Shown: positions 35,628-43,560 of the stretch, one piece after another | Layout: each line of letters begins with the position of its first letter | Numbering within the stretch: position 1 is the first letter of the stretch | Origin: Rhodobiaceae bacterium | GTDB taxonomy: Bacteria > Pseudomonadota > Alphaproteobacteria > Parvibaculales > Parvibaculaceae | Length of the DNA: 64,000 bases | NCBI GenBank assembly: GCA_003330885.1 | Contig: CP030277.1 | Location: 3,398,001 to 3,462,000 of the forward strand | Direction of reading: 5' to 3' | The notes under the pieces: generated by a model | What the model was told of the DNA's origin: nothing | Seen by the model: only the letters and a program-made list of their open reading frames with translations | Database searches by the model: none | Position numbers and translations under genes: made by a program

Positions 35628-36527
35628 TTAGGTTGCGGTGCCGTCACCCACGTCAACTCCCAAAGGCTCAGCGCTGAGGGCATCTGTGAGGGTGTTGTTG
35701 CTGCCAGCCGCTATGTCTTGGTCCAGGCTTGGGCGGAAGCGGGGGGTAGGAATGGTGTTTGAAAGAGCCGTTGGAGTCGGGTTGTCTGCCCCAACTGTGA
35801 GTGAGCCAGCGGTTGCCAAAACATTCAGGTCCGGTTGAGTGTCCGCGGTCGTTTGGAGCGACGGAGCTGCCGTTGCGAGGTTCACAACAGGTGCCTCAAA
35901 TGGTTCGGGGACAGCGGCTCCACCAGTCAATGCAACCCAGATATTGGGGTTGGATGCTGTCTGGCGTTTCTCCCATGTATATCCAGTCTCATGCCACGCG
36001 ACGACCCGCTCAAGCTGATTGTCGAGCACAAAGTCGCCCCTGTTCGTCGAGGCAATGAGAACCGCATGCCTTAGTCCCTCAAGGTCGAGAGCGACGCCGA
36101 TGAGGAGGGTTTCGGCGCGCCAGCCCCTGTCGAGGAGCATTTTGCGTTTTGCTAGGACATAGTCTTCGCAATCACCCTGGCCATTTGGGTACGTCCAGTA
36201 TTCATTGCGGTTATAGAGCGTCGCGTCGGTCACGTAGCGTACCGAAGCGTTGACCATCGTGTTTACCTGGTCGAGCTCGGCCCAGCGTAGTGGGGTCAGC
36301 GGTTCAGGCTGCGTTGAATCGCGGCCGATTGATGGACATTCAGCTGGATTGCGCAAGCAATAATCAAGATATCCTGAGGGGGGCATTGTGACGCTTGCCT
36401 CCGCCATTCTTGTGCTTTCGGGGGCAATCGCGGGGCTGACCCCCACCGTTGGCCTGATGTCGTTTTGTGCGCAGGCCCCCAAGGCGGTGATCGCCACGCA
36501 AACAGCTATCCAAGTATTCTTTCCCAT
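35628..36527 (-). CDS. Transglutaminase-like cysteine peptidase (BTLCP) lipoprotein
   Basis: The ATG at 36527 gives a short signal peptide with lipobox LGAC. The ~299-residue protein has the bacterial transglutaminase-like Cys-protease core: Cys in NGQGDCEDYVLAKRKML, His in GLRHAVLIA and Asp in FVLDNQLERV, the expected triad. The family includes LapG, a periplasmic protease that releases surface adhesins. The C-terminal ~90 residues are low-complexity. Its place between sugar genes and wza suggests a role at the envelope during exopolysaccharide or biofilm formation; the substrate is unknown. Confidence 0.88.
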   Translation of the reverse strand: MGKNTWIAVCVAITALGACAQNDIRPTVGVSPAIAPESTRMAEASVTMPPSGYLDYCLRNPAECPSIGRDSTQPEPLTPLRWAELDQVNTMVNASVRYVTDATLYNRNEYWTYPNGQGDCEDYVLAKRKMLLDRGWRAETLLIGVALDLEGLRHAVLIASTNRGDFVLDNQLERVVAWHETGYTWEKRQTASNPNIWVALTGGAAVPEPFEAPVVNLATAAPSLQTTADTQPDLNVLATAGSLTVGADNPTPTALSNTIPTPRFRPSLDQDIAAGSNNTLTDALSAEPLGVDVGDGTAT

Positions 36528-36539
36528 GTCTTCCACCAA

Positions 36540-36845
36540 TGTCGAGTTGATCGAATGGTGGTCATTAGGACAGATGGGAATTTATATTTAATAAGACTTG
36601 AGTAGTGTGTTTTAATACAATAAGAAGAAATAACTATACTTATTTTCCTCAAATTTGTGTCGTATTTTAATGATCGACAACAGTCATCGGCGTTGGACAA
36701 ACTCAGGGATGCAGGTGTGGGGGATGTTAGGGATAAGTTTGGAAAAGTGTGGCGCAAACAGGCTCATGACTTGCCGCTGCCAAGCGTGTAAGGGATAGTC
36801 TGCTGCTTTGTAATTCACGAGTTCAGTATCGACGAGGGTTGCCCA
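36540..36845. other. AT-rich divergent spacer upstream of wza
   Basis: Roughly 36585-36675 is strikingly AT-rich (runs such as AATAAGAAGAAATAAC) against a GC-rich background. No gene is evident. It must contain promoters for the transglutaminase-like gene and for the wza operon. Confidence 0.5.
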
Positions 36846-37469
36846 ATGTTGGACGAAAACAGAGGCTTTCAGGGACTTTATGCGCGGCTGACGCGATGTG
36901 GGGTGGTCCTGGCCACCAGCGTGGTGATGATGGCCCTTGCCGCATGTGCTGGACAGGGACCGGTCCCTATGGCGCAAGCTGATGTTCAGCCGGTGGGCCA
37001 GAATTTTGCCGAAGCCTACCGTCTCGGGGCTGGCGATGAGCTCCGGGTCATCGTTTTTGGCGAGCCGGACCTCTCTGGTGAGTTCGAGATTGACGGATCG
37101 GGCGCCTTTTCTATGCCTCTGATCGGCCAGTTGGATGCGTTCCAGTTGACCGTGGTTGAGCTTGAAAAGGCAATCGCTGCAAGGTTGACAGAAGGGTATC
37201 TGATTGACCCGCGGGTAAACGTCGAGGTTTTAAACTATCGCCCCTTTTATATTGTCGGTGAGGTCAAAGATGGCGGCGAATTCCCCTACGTAAGCGGCAT
37301 GCATGCTGTAAAGGCGGTGGCCATTGCTGGGGGATACACCTATCGGGCTAATACTCAAAAGGTGATGATTACCCGCAAAGGGACCGCAGAGGAGATTGAA
37401 ATGCCCGCTTCGCAAGGGACGGCGATTTTTCCTGGCGACGTAATTCGCATCCCTGAGCGCTTTTTCTAA
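36846..37469 (+). CDS. wza: Polysaccharide export outer-membrane lipoprotein (Wza family)
   Basis: This 207-residue lipoprotein has lipobox LAAC near residue 36. It has one Poly_export domain (YRLGAGDELRVIVFGEPDLSGEFEIDGSGAFSMPLIG) and a SLBB-like segment (YIVGEVKDGGEFPYVSGM). It is shorter than E. coli Wza, as usual in alphaproteobacterial holdfast/EPS systems. GAGGG precedes the ATG at good spacing. It should form the outer-membrane part of the channel with the Wzc-type protein. Confidence 0.92.
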   Translation: MLDENRGFQGLYARLTRCGVVLATSVVMMALAACAGQGPVPMAQADVQPVGQNFAEAYRLGAGDELRVIVFGEPDLSGEFEIDGSGAFSMPLIGQLDAFQLTVVELEKAIAARLTEGYLIDPRVNVEVLNYRPFYIVGEVKDGGEFPYVSGMHAVKAVAIAGGYTYRANTQKVMITRKGTAEEIEMPASQGTAIFPGDVIRIPERFF

Positions 37470-37546
37470 TCAAGGGCATGGTTAACGCAAATGTAACCGA
37501 TCTGTCTGTGTGGCGGTTGGGTATCAGAATGAAGAATTTATTGTGA

Positions 37547-37640
37547 CTGGGAAGTTCCGGATTCCCAGCTAAGTGATTCAAAGATAAGGTGTTTTCCAAA
37601 GCCAGACTTTCTGGCAATGGGTTGGGTATGAAAACCCATT
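37547..37640 (+). promoter_or_regulatory. Structured leader: three consecutive stem-loops upstream of the Ala/Gly-rich gene
   Basis: The three stems are CTGGGAA/TTCCCAG (37547-37568), GCCAGA-CTT-TCTGGC (37601-37615) and AATGGGTT/AACCCATT (37616-37640). All are perfect and the last two are contiguous. They lie in the 219-bp gap between wza and the next gene. No known riboswitch pattern is recognised. Confidence 0.5.
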
Positions 37641-37688
37641 TCGTGACCATGACGTAGGTTGTAGGGCACGCGCAAAACTGGGGATTGT

Positions 37689-38249
37689 ATGATGTTCAGA
37701 CGTACGTTTATTGCTGCATTGACAGCACTAACTTTTGTTTCTTTTGCAGTTGTGCCGGCGAAAGCTGATGTGGCAGGCGATATTGCAGCAGCGATCGCCG
37801 CAAACTCGAGCGGAGGCCCGGCGCTTGAAGCGGCATTGGCGGCAATTTTGACCGGGGCTGCCGCAGGGCAGGAGCTCGCAGCTGCTCAGGCAGCCATTGC
37901 TGCTGCCGCATCTGCCAGTCCCGCTGTTCAGGCTGCGATCGGGTCTGCTCTGGCGGCGCAAACTACTGCGCTTCAATCTACGAACCCGACTGCCGCTACC
38001 GCTGTGACAAATGCGGCAAATAGTTCAGCACTGCCAGCCCTGCAGACTAGCTTCACGACAGGAACAACCGGTGGAGATAATACTGGTTCTGGCGGCGGAA
38101 CAGGTGGTGATGGCGGCGACGGTCTTGGTGGCGACGGTCTTGGTGGCGACGGTCTTGGTCTTGGTCTTGGTGGCGGCGTTGGTCTTGGTCTTGGTGTCGG
38201 CCTGGGTGCCGGGAATACAGGCAGCACAAACGATGCGTCCAGCCCGTGA
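37689..38249 (+). CDS. Secreted Ala/Gly-rich low-complexity protein of the EPS locus
   Basis: The product is 186 residues. The signal peptide (FRRTFIAALTALTFVSFAVVPAKA) is followed by ~100 Ala-rich residues predicted helical (IAAAIAANSS..., AAAQAAIAAAA) and a ~60-residue Gly/Asp/Leu tail built of GGDGL and GLGLG units. The tail is encoded by three exact 15-bp repeats (38115-38159) and shorter GGTCTT repeats. No Cys, no enzyme motif. It could be a matrix or anchor protein co-secreted with the polysaccharide; this is inferred from position only. Confidence 0.75.
   Translation: MMFRRTFIAALTALTFVSFAVVPAKADVAGDIAAAIAANSSGGPALEAALAAILTGAAAGQELAAAQAAIAAAASASPAVQAAIGSALAAQTTALQSTNPTAATAVTNAANSSALPALQTSFTTGTTGGDNTGSGGGTGGDGGDGLGGDGLGGDGLGLGLGGGVGLGLGVGLGAGNTGSTNDASSP
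38115..38210 (+). repeat. In-frame tandem repeats (15-bp unit x3, then GGTCTT-type units)
   Basis: The unit GGCGACGGTCTTGGT occurs exactly at 38115, 38130 and 38145, followed by degenerate GGTCTTGGT repeats. The unit is a multiple of three, so slippage would change tail length without breaking the frame. Confidence 0.85.
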
Positions 38250-38275
38250 CACCAGCAGAGCTATTCTGCGGGTGT
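38249..38275 (+). terminator. Hairpin directly at the stop codon of the Ala/Gly-rich gene
   Basis: ACACC-A-GCAGA, a 5-base loop, TCTGC-G-GGTGT form ten pairs around an A/G mismatch, starting on the last base of the stop codon. No U-run follows, so partial termination or protection of the upstream mRNA from 3' decay is more likely than full termination. Confidence 0.45.
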
Positions 38276-38357
38276 AGGAATGGATTGATAGTCCTAGAGA
38301 AATAAGACAGGGGATCCCTGTGGGCGTTGCATAGCTCAGGGGACGATAGAGGGCGTA

Positions 38358-39641
38358 ATGAATATTTCTAATCGGGTTTCAACACTAACCTTAATCGCTG
38401 GTTTTTTTGCGACGACCGTCGTGATCTCTTCTTCCGCTCTGGCAGATGATGGGTTCCCGGAGATTGCTGATCAGCGGGGCACACACGTGTTGGATCGTGA
38501 GCGTCCAGAGTTTGATGCGGTGGGTGTTCGCGCCGGATCATTCATGTTCTACCCAGAGGTGGAACTCGGTGTCACTTTTGATGACAATGTTTTTGGCACG
38601 CAGAACAATACCGAAGGCGACATCTACTATGGCGTGAGGCCAAGTGTTTCGATTGAAAGTGATTTCGGTCGTCATGCCTTGAACTTCAATGGGTACACTG
38701 ACTCGCGCTTTTATTCGTCGGACACTTCTGAAGACAGGTTTGATTGGGGTGTCGCCGCCGACGGTGTGCTGGACATCAGCCAGTTCACGCAGGTCGTTGC
38801 GAATATTGGTTATGATGAGCTGACCGAAGACCGAACCTCGACGAACCGTGTTGCTGGCGGTGTCGAGCCAACCGAGTATGACGTCTTCAATGCCGGTGTT
38901 ACCTTCTATCAACGCTTCAATCGTCTGACGGCATCTGTTGGCGCACGCTACACGGAAAACGATTATGACGATGACGCGGCGATCGGCGGCGGAGTTATTG
39001 ATCAGGATTTTCGTGATTACGACAAGCTAGAGATCCCGGTTCGGTTGAGCTACGACGTGTCTGCAGACACAAGCATTTTTGTTGCTGGTAGCTATAACAC
39101 CCGCGAGTATGATCAGCAGCCTCCAACCGTCGCGGTAACGCGGGACTCCGACGGTTATGATATCGGCGTTGGTGCATCTTTTGACTTCACCAATCTCGTT
39201 CGCGGCGAGGCGTTTGTCGGCTACCTCGAGCAGGAATATGACCAGGTCGGGTTCCAGAAAGTAGATGGCATCGACTTTGGATTGAGTGGTGAATGGTACG
39301 CAAGTGAGCTCACGACTGTAACCGCAGGCGTCAACCGAACAGTGGAAGAATCGTCTTCTGCAGGATCATCTGGTCACTTGGATACCAACTACCAAATTGG
39401 CATCGCGCACGAGCTTCAACGCAACATTATCCTGACAGCTGATGCATCTTATCTTGATGTGGAGTTTGAAGGCATTACACGTGACGATGAGACCATCTCT
39501 GCCGGCGTCGGCGTACAATATCTTGTGAACCGAAATGCTGAGCTGGCGCTTGGTTATGACTACACAAGCCGTGATTCCAGTGCTGCTGGTCAGGACTATG
39601 ACAAGAGTGTTGTTGGACTCTCGCTGATTCTGAAAATGTAA
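38358..39641 (+). CDS. Outer-membrane beta-barrel protein of the EPS locus
   Basis: This 427-residue protein has a signal peptide ending near SSALA and a series of alternating amphipathic strands rich in Tyr, Asp and Gly, ending in SVVGLSLILKM. It belongs to the outer-membrane beta-barrel type often found next to wza/wzc in EPS and holdfast loci. It may help the polymer cross or stay at the outer membrane. A strong terminator follows directly. Confidence 0.82.
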   Translation: MNISNRVSTLTLIAGFFATTVVISSSALADDGFPEIADQRGTHVLDRERPEFDAVGVRAGSFMFYPEVELGVTFDDNVFGTQNNTEGDIYYGVRPSVSIESDFGRHALNFNGYTDSRFYSSDTSEDRFDWGVAADGVLDISQFTQVVANIGYDELTEDRTSTNRVAGGVEPTEYDVFNAGVTFYQRFNRLTASVGARYTENDYDDDAAIGGGVIDQDFRDYDKLEIPVRLSYDVSADTSIFVAGSYNTREYDQQPPTVAVTRDSDGYDIGVGASFDFTNLVRGEAFVGYLEQEYDQVGFQKVDGIDFGLSGEWYASELTTVTAGVNRTVEESSSAGSSGHLDTNYQIGIAHELQRNIILTADASYLDVEFEGITRDDETISAGVGVQYLVNRNAELALGYDYTSRDSSAAGQDYDKSVVGLSLILKM

Positions 39642-39672
39642 GAAGCAGAGATATTTCTTTTGGAACTTTGAT

Positions 39673-39701
39673 AAGGCTCACCAAAATGGTGAGCCTTTTT
39701 C
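39673..39701 (+). terminator. Intrinsic terminator after the EPS outer-membrane protein gene
   Basis: AAGGCTCACCA, a 3-base loop, TGGTGAGCCTT and a TTTTTCTT tail (39673-39701). It is a textbook terminator ending the EPS cluster; the mirrored A-run lets it also serve the convergent phosphoesterase gene. Confidence 0.9.
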
Positions 39702-40466
39702 TTAGGTATGAAGGAAAGACACACTCGTACTGTGTAAGACAACTGCAGTTAGTACACCTGTGATGTAGGCGCCCGTATCCACGCCAATTCTGTTGGGCCG
39801 AACTTGTGGTTCTTCCTCAGGGCAATGGCCATGCACCACGCGCTTTCCAAAATCCACCCGTGACTCCAGAAACTCATCGCGGATCCATCGGAGATCGCGT
39901 TCATTCTGTTGGTCAAGGGGGACGCCTGGGCGAACGCCAGCGTGAACGAATAAGTAGTCACCCAACTCATAGCTGCTAGGGAGTCCCTCAAGAAAGGTCA
40001 TCTGATTTCTTGGAAAGGTCTTAACGAAGGAGGTATGAACTTCTTTGAGGTAGTCGTCGTCGGCGCGAAAATTCAGATCTTTTAGTCCATAGGCGTGAAG
40101 CGTCTCTAGCCCGCCATATTGGCGCCAGCTATCCAGAAAATGGGGGTCGTCCAGGAAGGAGAGGAGTGCTTCTTCATGATTTCCCTTCAGGAAAACCGTC
40201 TCAAAGCCATCAAGACGGAGGTTCGAAAGTCGCTCTAGGACCGCGTTAGACTGCCACCCACGATCCACATAATCTCCCAAAAACACGATCACTCGTCGCG
40301 TAGCTGGAGCGCCTTGAGAATGAGATACGATCTGAGACAGAAGGTCTTCGAGCAAATCGGCGCGACCGTGAATGTCGCCAATAGCGTAAGCAATCGTTCC
40401 ATCCGGGATTTCTGGCTGTCCCGAAGAGCGTCCAAAACGAGCTCTCAATTTTGAAACTAGCTTCAT
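39702..40466 (-). CDS. Metallophosphoesterase, serine/threonine protein phosphatase-like
   Basis: The product is 254 residues. The calcineurin-like metal motifs GDIHGRADLL near 33, GDYVDRG near 66, GNHE near 98 and HAGVRPGVP near 178 are complete, so it should be active on phosphoproteins or a dinucleotide such as Ap4A. It converges on the EPS cluster. As that cluster lacks the usual tyrosine phosphatase, a link to the autokinase is possible but unproven. Confidence 0.9.
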   Translation of the reverse strand: MKLVSKLRARFGRSSGQPEIPDGTIAYAIGDIHGRADLLEDLLSQIVSHSQGAPATRRVIVFLGDYVDRGWQSNAVLERLSNLRLDGFETVFLKGNHEEALLSFLDDPHFLDSWRQYGGLETLHAYGLKDLNFRADDDYLKEVHTSFVKTFPRNQMTFLEGLPSSYELGDYLFVHAGVRPGVPLDQQNERDLRWIRDEFLESRVDFGKRVVHGHCPEEEPQVRPNRIGVDTGAYITGVLTAVVLHSTSVSFLHT

Positions 40467-40737
40467 GGGTGCAGGTTTTTCTCGGGCAGGCGGAGGGTGG
40501 TCACGGCGTGCAGATTTACCGAAGCATTGCGGGCCTGTTTGCGAGCAGAATAGTCAGCTCCGGTCCATCTGTCGAATTCCCCGTTCCGGGTCGCCCCGAC
40601 GGGTATTTTCAAGCTCTTCTGCAACACGCTGACGATCCGTCCAAAATCGTCTGACAGTCTAGAATGAGCTTGAGAGTTTGGGCCGGTCTTTCCACCTGTT
40701 TGGTCGCTTCTGTTGTGCTGCAACAGCTGTAGAGGCT

Positions 40738-41811
40738 CTAACCGGTTTCCAGGACATTGATGCCTTTGTTGAAGGGTGCTGCTCGCTCTGTGTCATATCC
40801 CGAGTTGGCTTCAACAGAATGATCCCAAATCAATGTGTACTCTTGCTGTGGGAGCAAGGACTTCACTTTCTGCTGGTTACCATCGCTGAGATTTGCGAAT
40901 TCTTCGCGTAACCGCTCAAGGCAATAGACTCGGTATCGCGACACAGGCATCTCGTTGTAGGCACAGCCTTGTACAGTCATCTCAAACTGTTCTCGACCCG
41001 CGCCATAGGCAAGCGCATTTTCTTTCAACTGAACCAGGTGGGTCTCGGCAATCTCTTTAAGCAGAGGGCCGGCATCGTCGGGGACCACGTCGAGGAGTGA
41101 TGTCTCGCCGGTGGTTGTATGCGCATTCCAAACCCGCGCAACCCACTCCGCCATGGCTGGCCAATCGTTCCGCATGATCGCGGCAGGTGTCGGATCCTGT
41201 CCGAAATGACGCAGCATAGGGCCCATCATACCGATGTCAGCAATCGATGGGGTGTCTCCAAGCAAGTAGGGCCTGTTTTCGAGCATGGAAAGCATACCGC
41301 GCATGGCATTGAAGAAGCCCGCTTCTACATGATCCCAGGTGTCTCTGGTGACCCCGTCGCGTGCGACAAATCGCGTATGCTGTCTATGCTTCACCATATG
41401 CCTGCGAATGAAGCGCGGGAGCGGCAAGTGGTTGGTGAGTTCATCCGCCAGGACGCGGGAAAGCAATTCACGGTCATGCTCATAGCTCCACCGATAGTGC
41501 ATCGCGGATCGCCACAACCACTCGTCCCCATAATCTTCGATAAGAAGGGCAATAAATCGAACCACTGGATCGCTGGGCATCACAGGGCGGTCGGGATACT
41601 CGGATTCCAGCTGTTGAATGATAGGCGTGCTGTCAGACATCCATCGTCCATCCGGTCGCTCCACGATAGGCACCTGGATCGCACCAGCACGTTCACGGAT
41701 ATATTTCTGCTTCGCGAAAGGGTGCTCCATGTCATAAGCGATGCCCTTATATCGCAGATAAGCCTCGAGCTTGCCGGTATAGTAGGAAACTGAAACACCC
41801 CAGATTTTCAT
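40738..41811 (-). CDS. Glutathione S-transferase family protein with C-terminal extension
   Basis: The product is 357 residues, against ~200-230 usual. Residues 1-80 are a GST N-terminal thioredoxin fold (MKIWGVSVSYYTGKLEAYLRYKGI...VPIVERPDG), and ~95-235 the helical C-domain with LLGDTPSIADIGMMGPMLRHF. The last ~110 residues form a further helical domain of unknown role (QLKENALAYGAGREQFEMTVQG...). A start and divergent spacer are shared with a Crp-type regulator. The electrophile substrate is unknown. Confidence 0.87.
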   Translation of the reverse strand: MKIWGVSVSYYTGKLEAYLRYKGIAYDMEHPFAKQKYIRERAGAIQVPIVERPDGRWMSDSTPIIQQLESEYPDRPVMPSDPVVRFIALLIEDYGDEWLWRSAMHYRWSYEHDRELLSRVLADELTNHLPLPRFIRRHMVKHRQHTRFVARDGVTRDTWDHVEAGFFNAMRGMLSMLENRPYLLGDTPSIADIGMMGPMLRHFGQDPTPAAIMRNDWPAMAEWVARVWNAHTTTGETSLLDVVPDDAGPLLKEIAETHLVQLKENALAYGAGREQFEMTVQGCAYNEMPVSRYRVYCLERLREEFANLSDGNQQKVKSLLPQQEYTLIWDHSVEANSGYDTERAAPFNKGINVLETG

Positions 41812-41911
41812 TGTCTTTTCTCCTTGAAGTCATTCCCGCCAGGCGAGACAGATTGACACTAGCCAGCGGTATCGGCGTAGAATGCTAAAAAGTTACATTT
41901 GAGGACAATTT

Positions 41912-42604
41912 GTGAAAGTCCTGCGTCCGAGGACCAAAACACTTAGAGATCTGCTGCCAGCGGAGACGATGGGCCGCCTGCTCTCAATGGGGTCAACGAA
42001 ACGGTATGTCGATGGCCAGGTCATCCAGGACCGCGGCGACAGGCGTGTGGGGCTGACAATCGTCAAAGCCGGCGAAGTGGTCGCGGGCAATGTAGGACAC
42101 GACGGATCGTTTCTTACGTCAGCGGTGCTGCGTCCGGGCGAAACCTTTGGTGAACAAACGCTCTTCTCAGACCTGCGGCGTACCCACACTTTGTGGGCAC
42201 TTGGACCCGCAGAAATCACATTCGTGCGTGGAAAAGCATTTTTCCAGCTGTTCGAAGAAGAACCGTCTCTTGCTCAGGCACTGCTCACACTAATGGTTCA
42301 ACGCAATTATGAGATGATGGACTTCATCGATTCACAACGCCGATTCTCCTTGAAAGCACGTGTCGCGCGCTTGCTGCTGGCGGCTTTGGACACTGATGAA
42401 CACCAATCCACCATCGAATGTCGCCAGGAAGATCTGGCCTTCATGTTGGGGGTCTCAAGGGTTGCCACTGGCAAGGCACTTAAAGTGTTGGAGGGGAACC
42501 ACTTGATAAAGCTGCGCTACGGACGCGTTGATATCAATGACATTGAGGGTTTACGGTTGCTAATCTCTGATGAAGATCAGTTCTTTTCAGTCGAAAATGA
42601 TTGA
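41912..42604 (+). CDS. Crp/Fnr-family transcriptional regulator
   Basis: This 230-residue protein has a GTG start with GAGGA upstream. The N-terminal cyclic-nucleotide-like beta-roll (LRPGETFGEQTLFSDLRRTHTLWALGPAEITFV) joins a C-terminal winged helix (ARLLLAAL...CRQEDLAFMLGVSRVATGKALKVLE). There are no clustered Cys of an Fnr-type Fe-S centre. It is divergent from the GST gene, which is a plausible target; the effector is unknown. Confidence 0.9.
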   Translation: MKVLRPRTKTLRDLLPAETMGRLLSMGSTKRYVDGQVIQDRGDRRVGLTIVKAGEVVAGNVGHDGSFLTSAVLRPGETFGEQTLFSDLRRTHTLWALGPAEITFVRGKAFFQLFEEEPSLAQALLTLMVQRNYEMMDFIDSQRRFSLKARVARLLLAALDTDEHQSTIECRQEDLAFMLGVSRVATGKALKVLEGNHLIKLRYGRVDINDIEGLRLLISDEDQFFSVEND

Positions 42605-42705
42605 TGTTCGGTGTCTTCTTTTCGCGTTTCTCCAATCTTATATCGGTATACGGTGCGAGATAATTCCTACCGCTTTAATGAATCACATAAAGAATTGGAT
42701 AAATC

Positions 42706-43533
42706 GTGACGACATATTCTGACAAAATCGTTTGGATCACCGGGGCATCATCAGGAATTGGTGAGGCGCTGGCGAAAACTTTTGCTGCCAACGGTGCAGA
42801 CATAATTTTGTCAGGCCGCCGCGTAGACGCGTTGCAGGCAGTGGCTGATCAGCTGCCAACAGAAACGCTCGTGCTTCCCTTTGAGGTAACAGACTATAGC
42901 GAGCTTGAGGCTATTGTTGCGAAAGCATGGGACTGGAAAGGCCGGGTGGATGTGCTCGTCAACAATGCGGGGGTGAGCCAACGGAGCTTGGCAATTCACA
43001 CAACGCCGCAAGTCTATACGGACCTCATCAATATTGACTTGATCGCGCCGATATGGCTGACCCAGTTGCAATTGCCGCGGATGGTTGAGGCAGGCGGTGC
43101 CCATATCATCGCCATCAGTTCAGTAGCGGGGCGCTTCGGTCCGCCACTTCGAACCGCTTACGCTGCAGCGAAGCATGGACTGATCGGGTACATGGATGCG
43201 CTGCGCACTGAAGTGTCAGCGCGCCACAATATCAATGTTACGAATGTCCTACCTGGATCCGTTGCAACCAATGTGTCCCGTAACGCCTTCACCGCCAGCG
43301 GCTCAATTCGTGGAAAATCGGATTCTGCGATTGAGGGCGGGGATGACCCGATGGATTGCGCAAAAGCGATCCTTGAAGCCGTGGATAGCAACGTTCCAGA
43401 ACTGATCTTTGCCAGCGGCATGGAACTGGACCTGGCAAAACTGCGCCATTCCGACCCGGAGAAGCTCTTCGAATTGGGTTCTCAGTTTGGCGCGCAAATC
43501 GCGGAGCAATACGAGTCCGGTGACGATTCATGA
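42706..43533 (+). CDS. Short-chain dehydrogenase/reductase
   Basis: This 275-residue protein (GTG start) is a classical SDR: VWITGASSGIGEALA cofactor loop, NNAGVSQRS, AISSVAGRFG with catalytic Ser and YAAAKHG with catalytic Tyr/Lys. It resembles the DHRS7-like group. It is cytoplasmic; the substrate is unknown. It lies 100 bp after the Crp-type regulator on the same strand. Confidence 0.92.
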   Translation: MTTYSDKIVWITGASSGIGEALAKTFAANGADIILSGRRVDALQAVADQLPTETLVLPFEVTDYSELEAIVAKAWDWKGRVDVLVNNAGVSQRSLAIHTTPQVYTDLINIDLIAPIWLTQLQLPRMVEAGGAHIIAISSVAGRFGPPLRTAYAAAKHGLIGYMDALRTEVSARHNINVTNVLPGSVATNVSRNAFTASGSIRGKSDSAIEGGDDPMDCAKAILEAVDSNVPELIFASGMELDLAKLRHSDPEKLFELGSQFGAQIAEQYESGDDS

Positions 43534-43560
43534 TCCGCGCGAGGCACGGCATCTGACACT

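Noticed and set aside
37640-37700. Cyclic-di-GMP riboswitch before the Ala/Gly-rich gene
   Set aside because: A CACGCGCAAA stretch is reminiscent, but the conserved core and the two stems of the GEMM fold are missing.
38000-38252. Pro/Arg-rich minus-strand frames opposite the Ala/Gly-rich gene
   Set aside because: They are the reverse reading of the Gly-rich tandem repeats, not independent genes.
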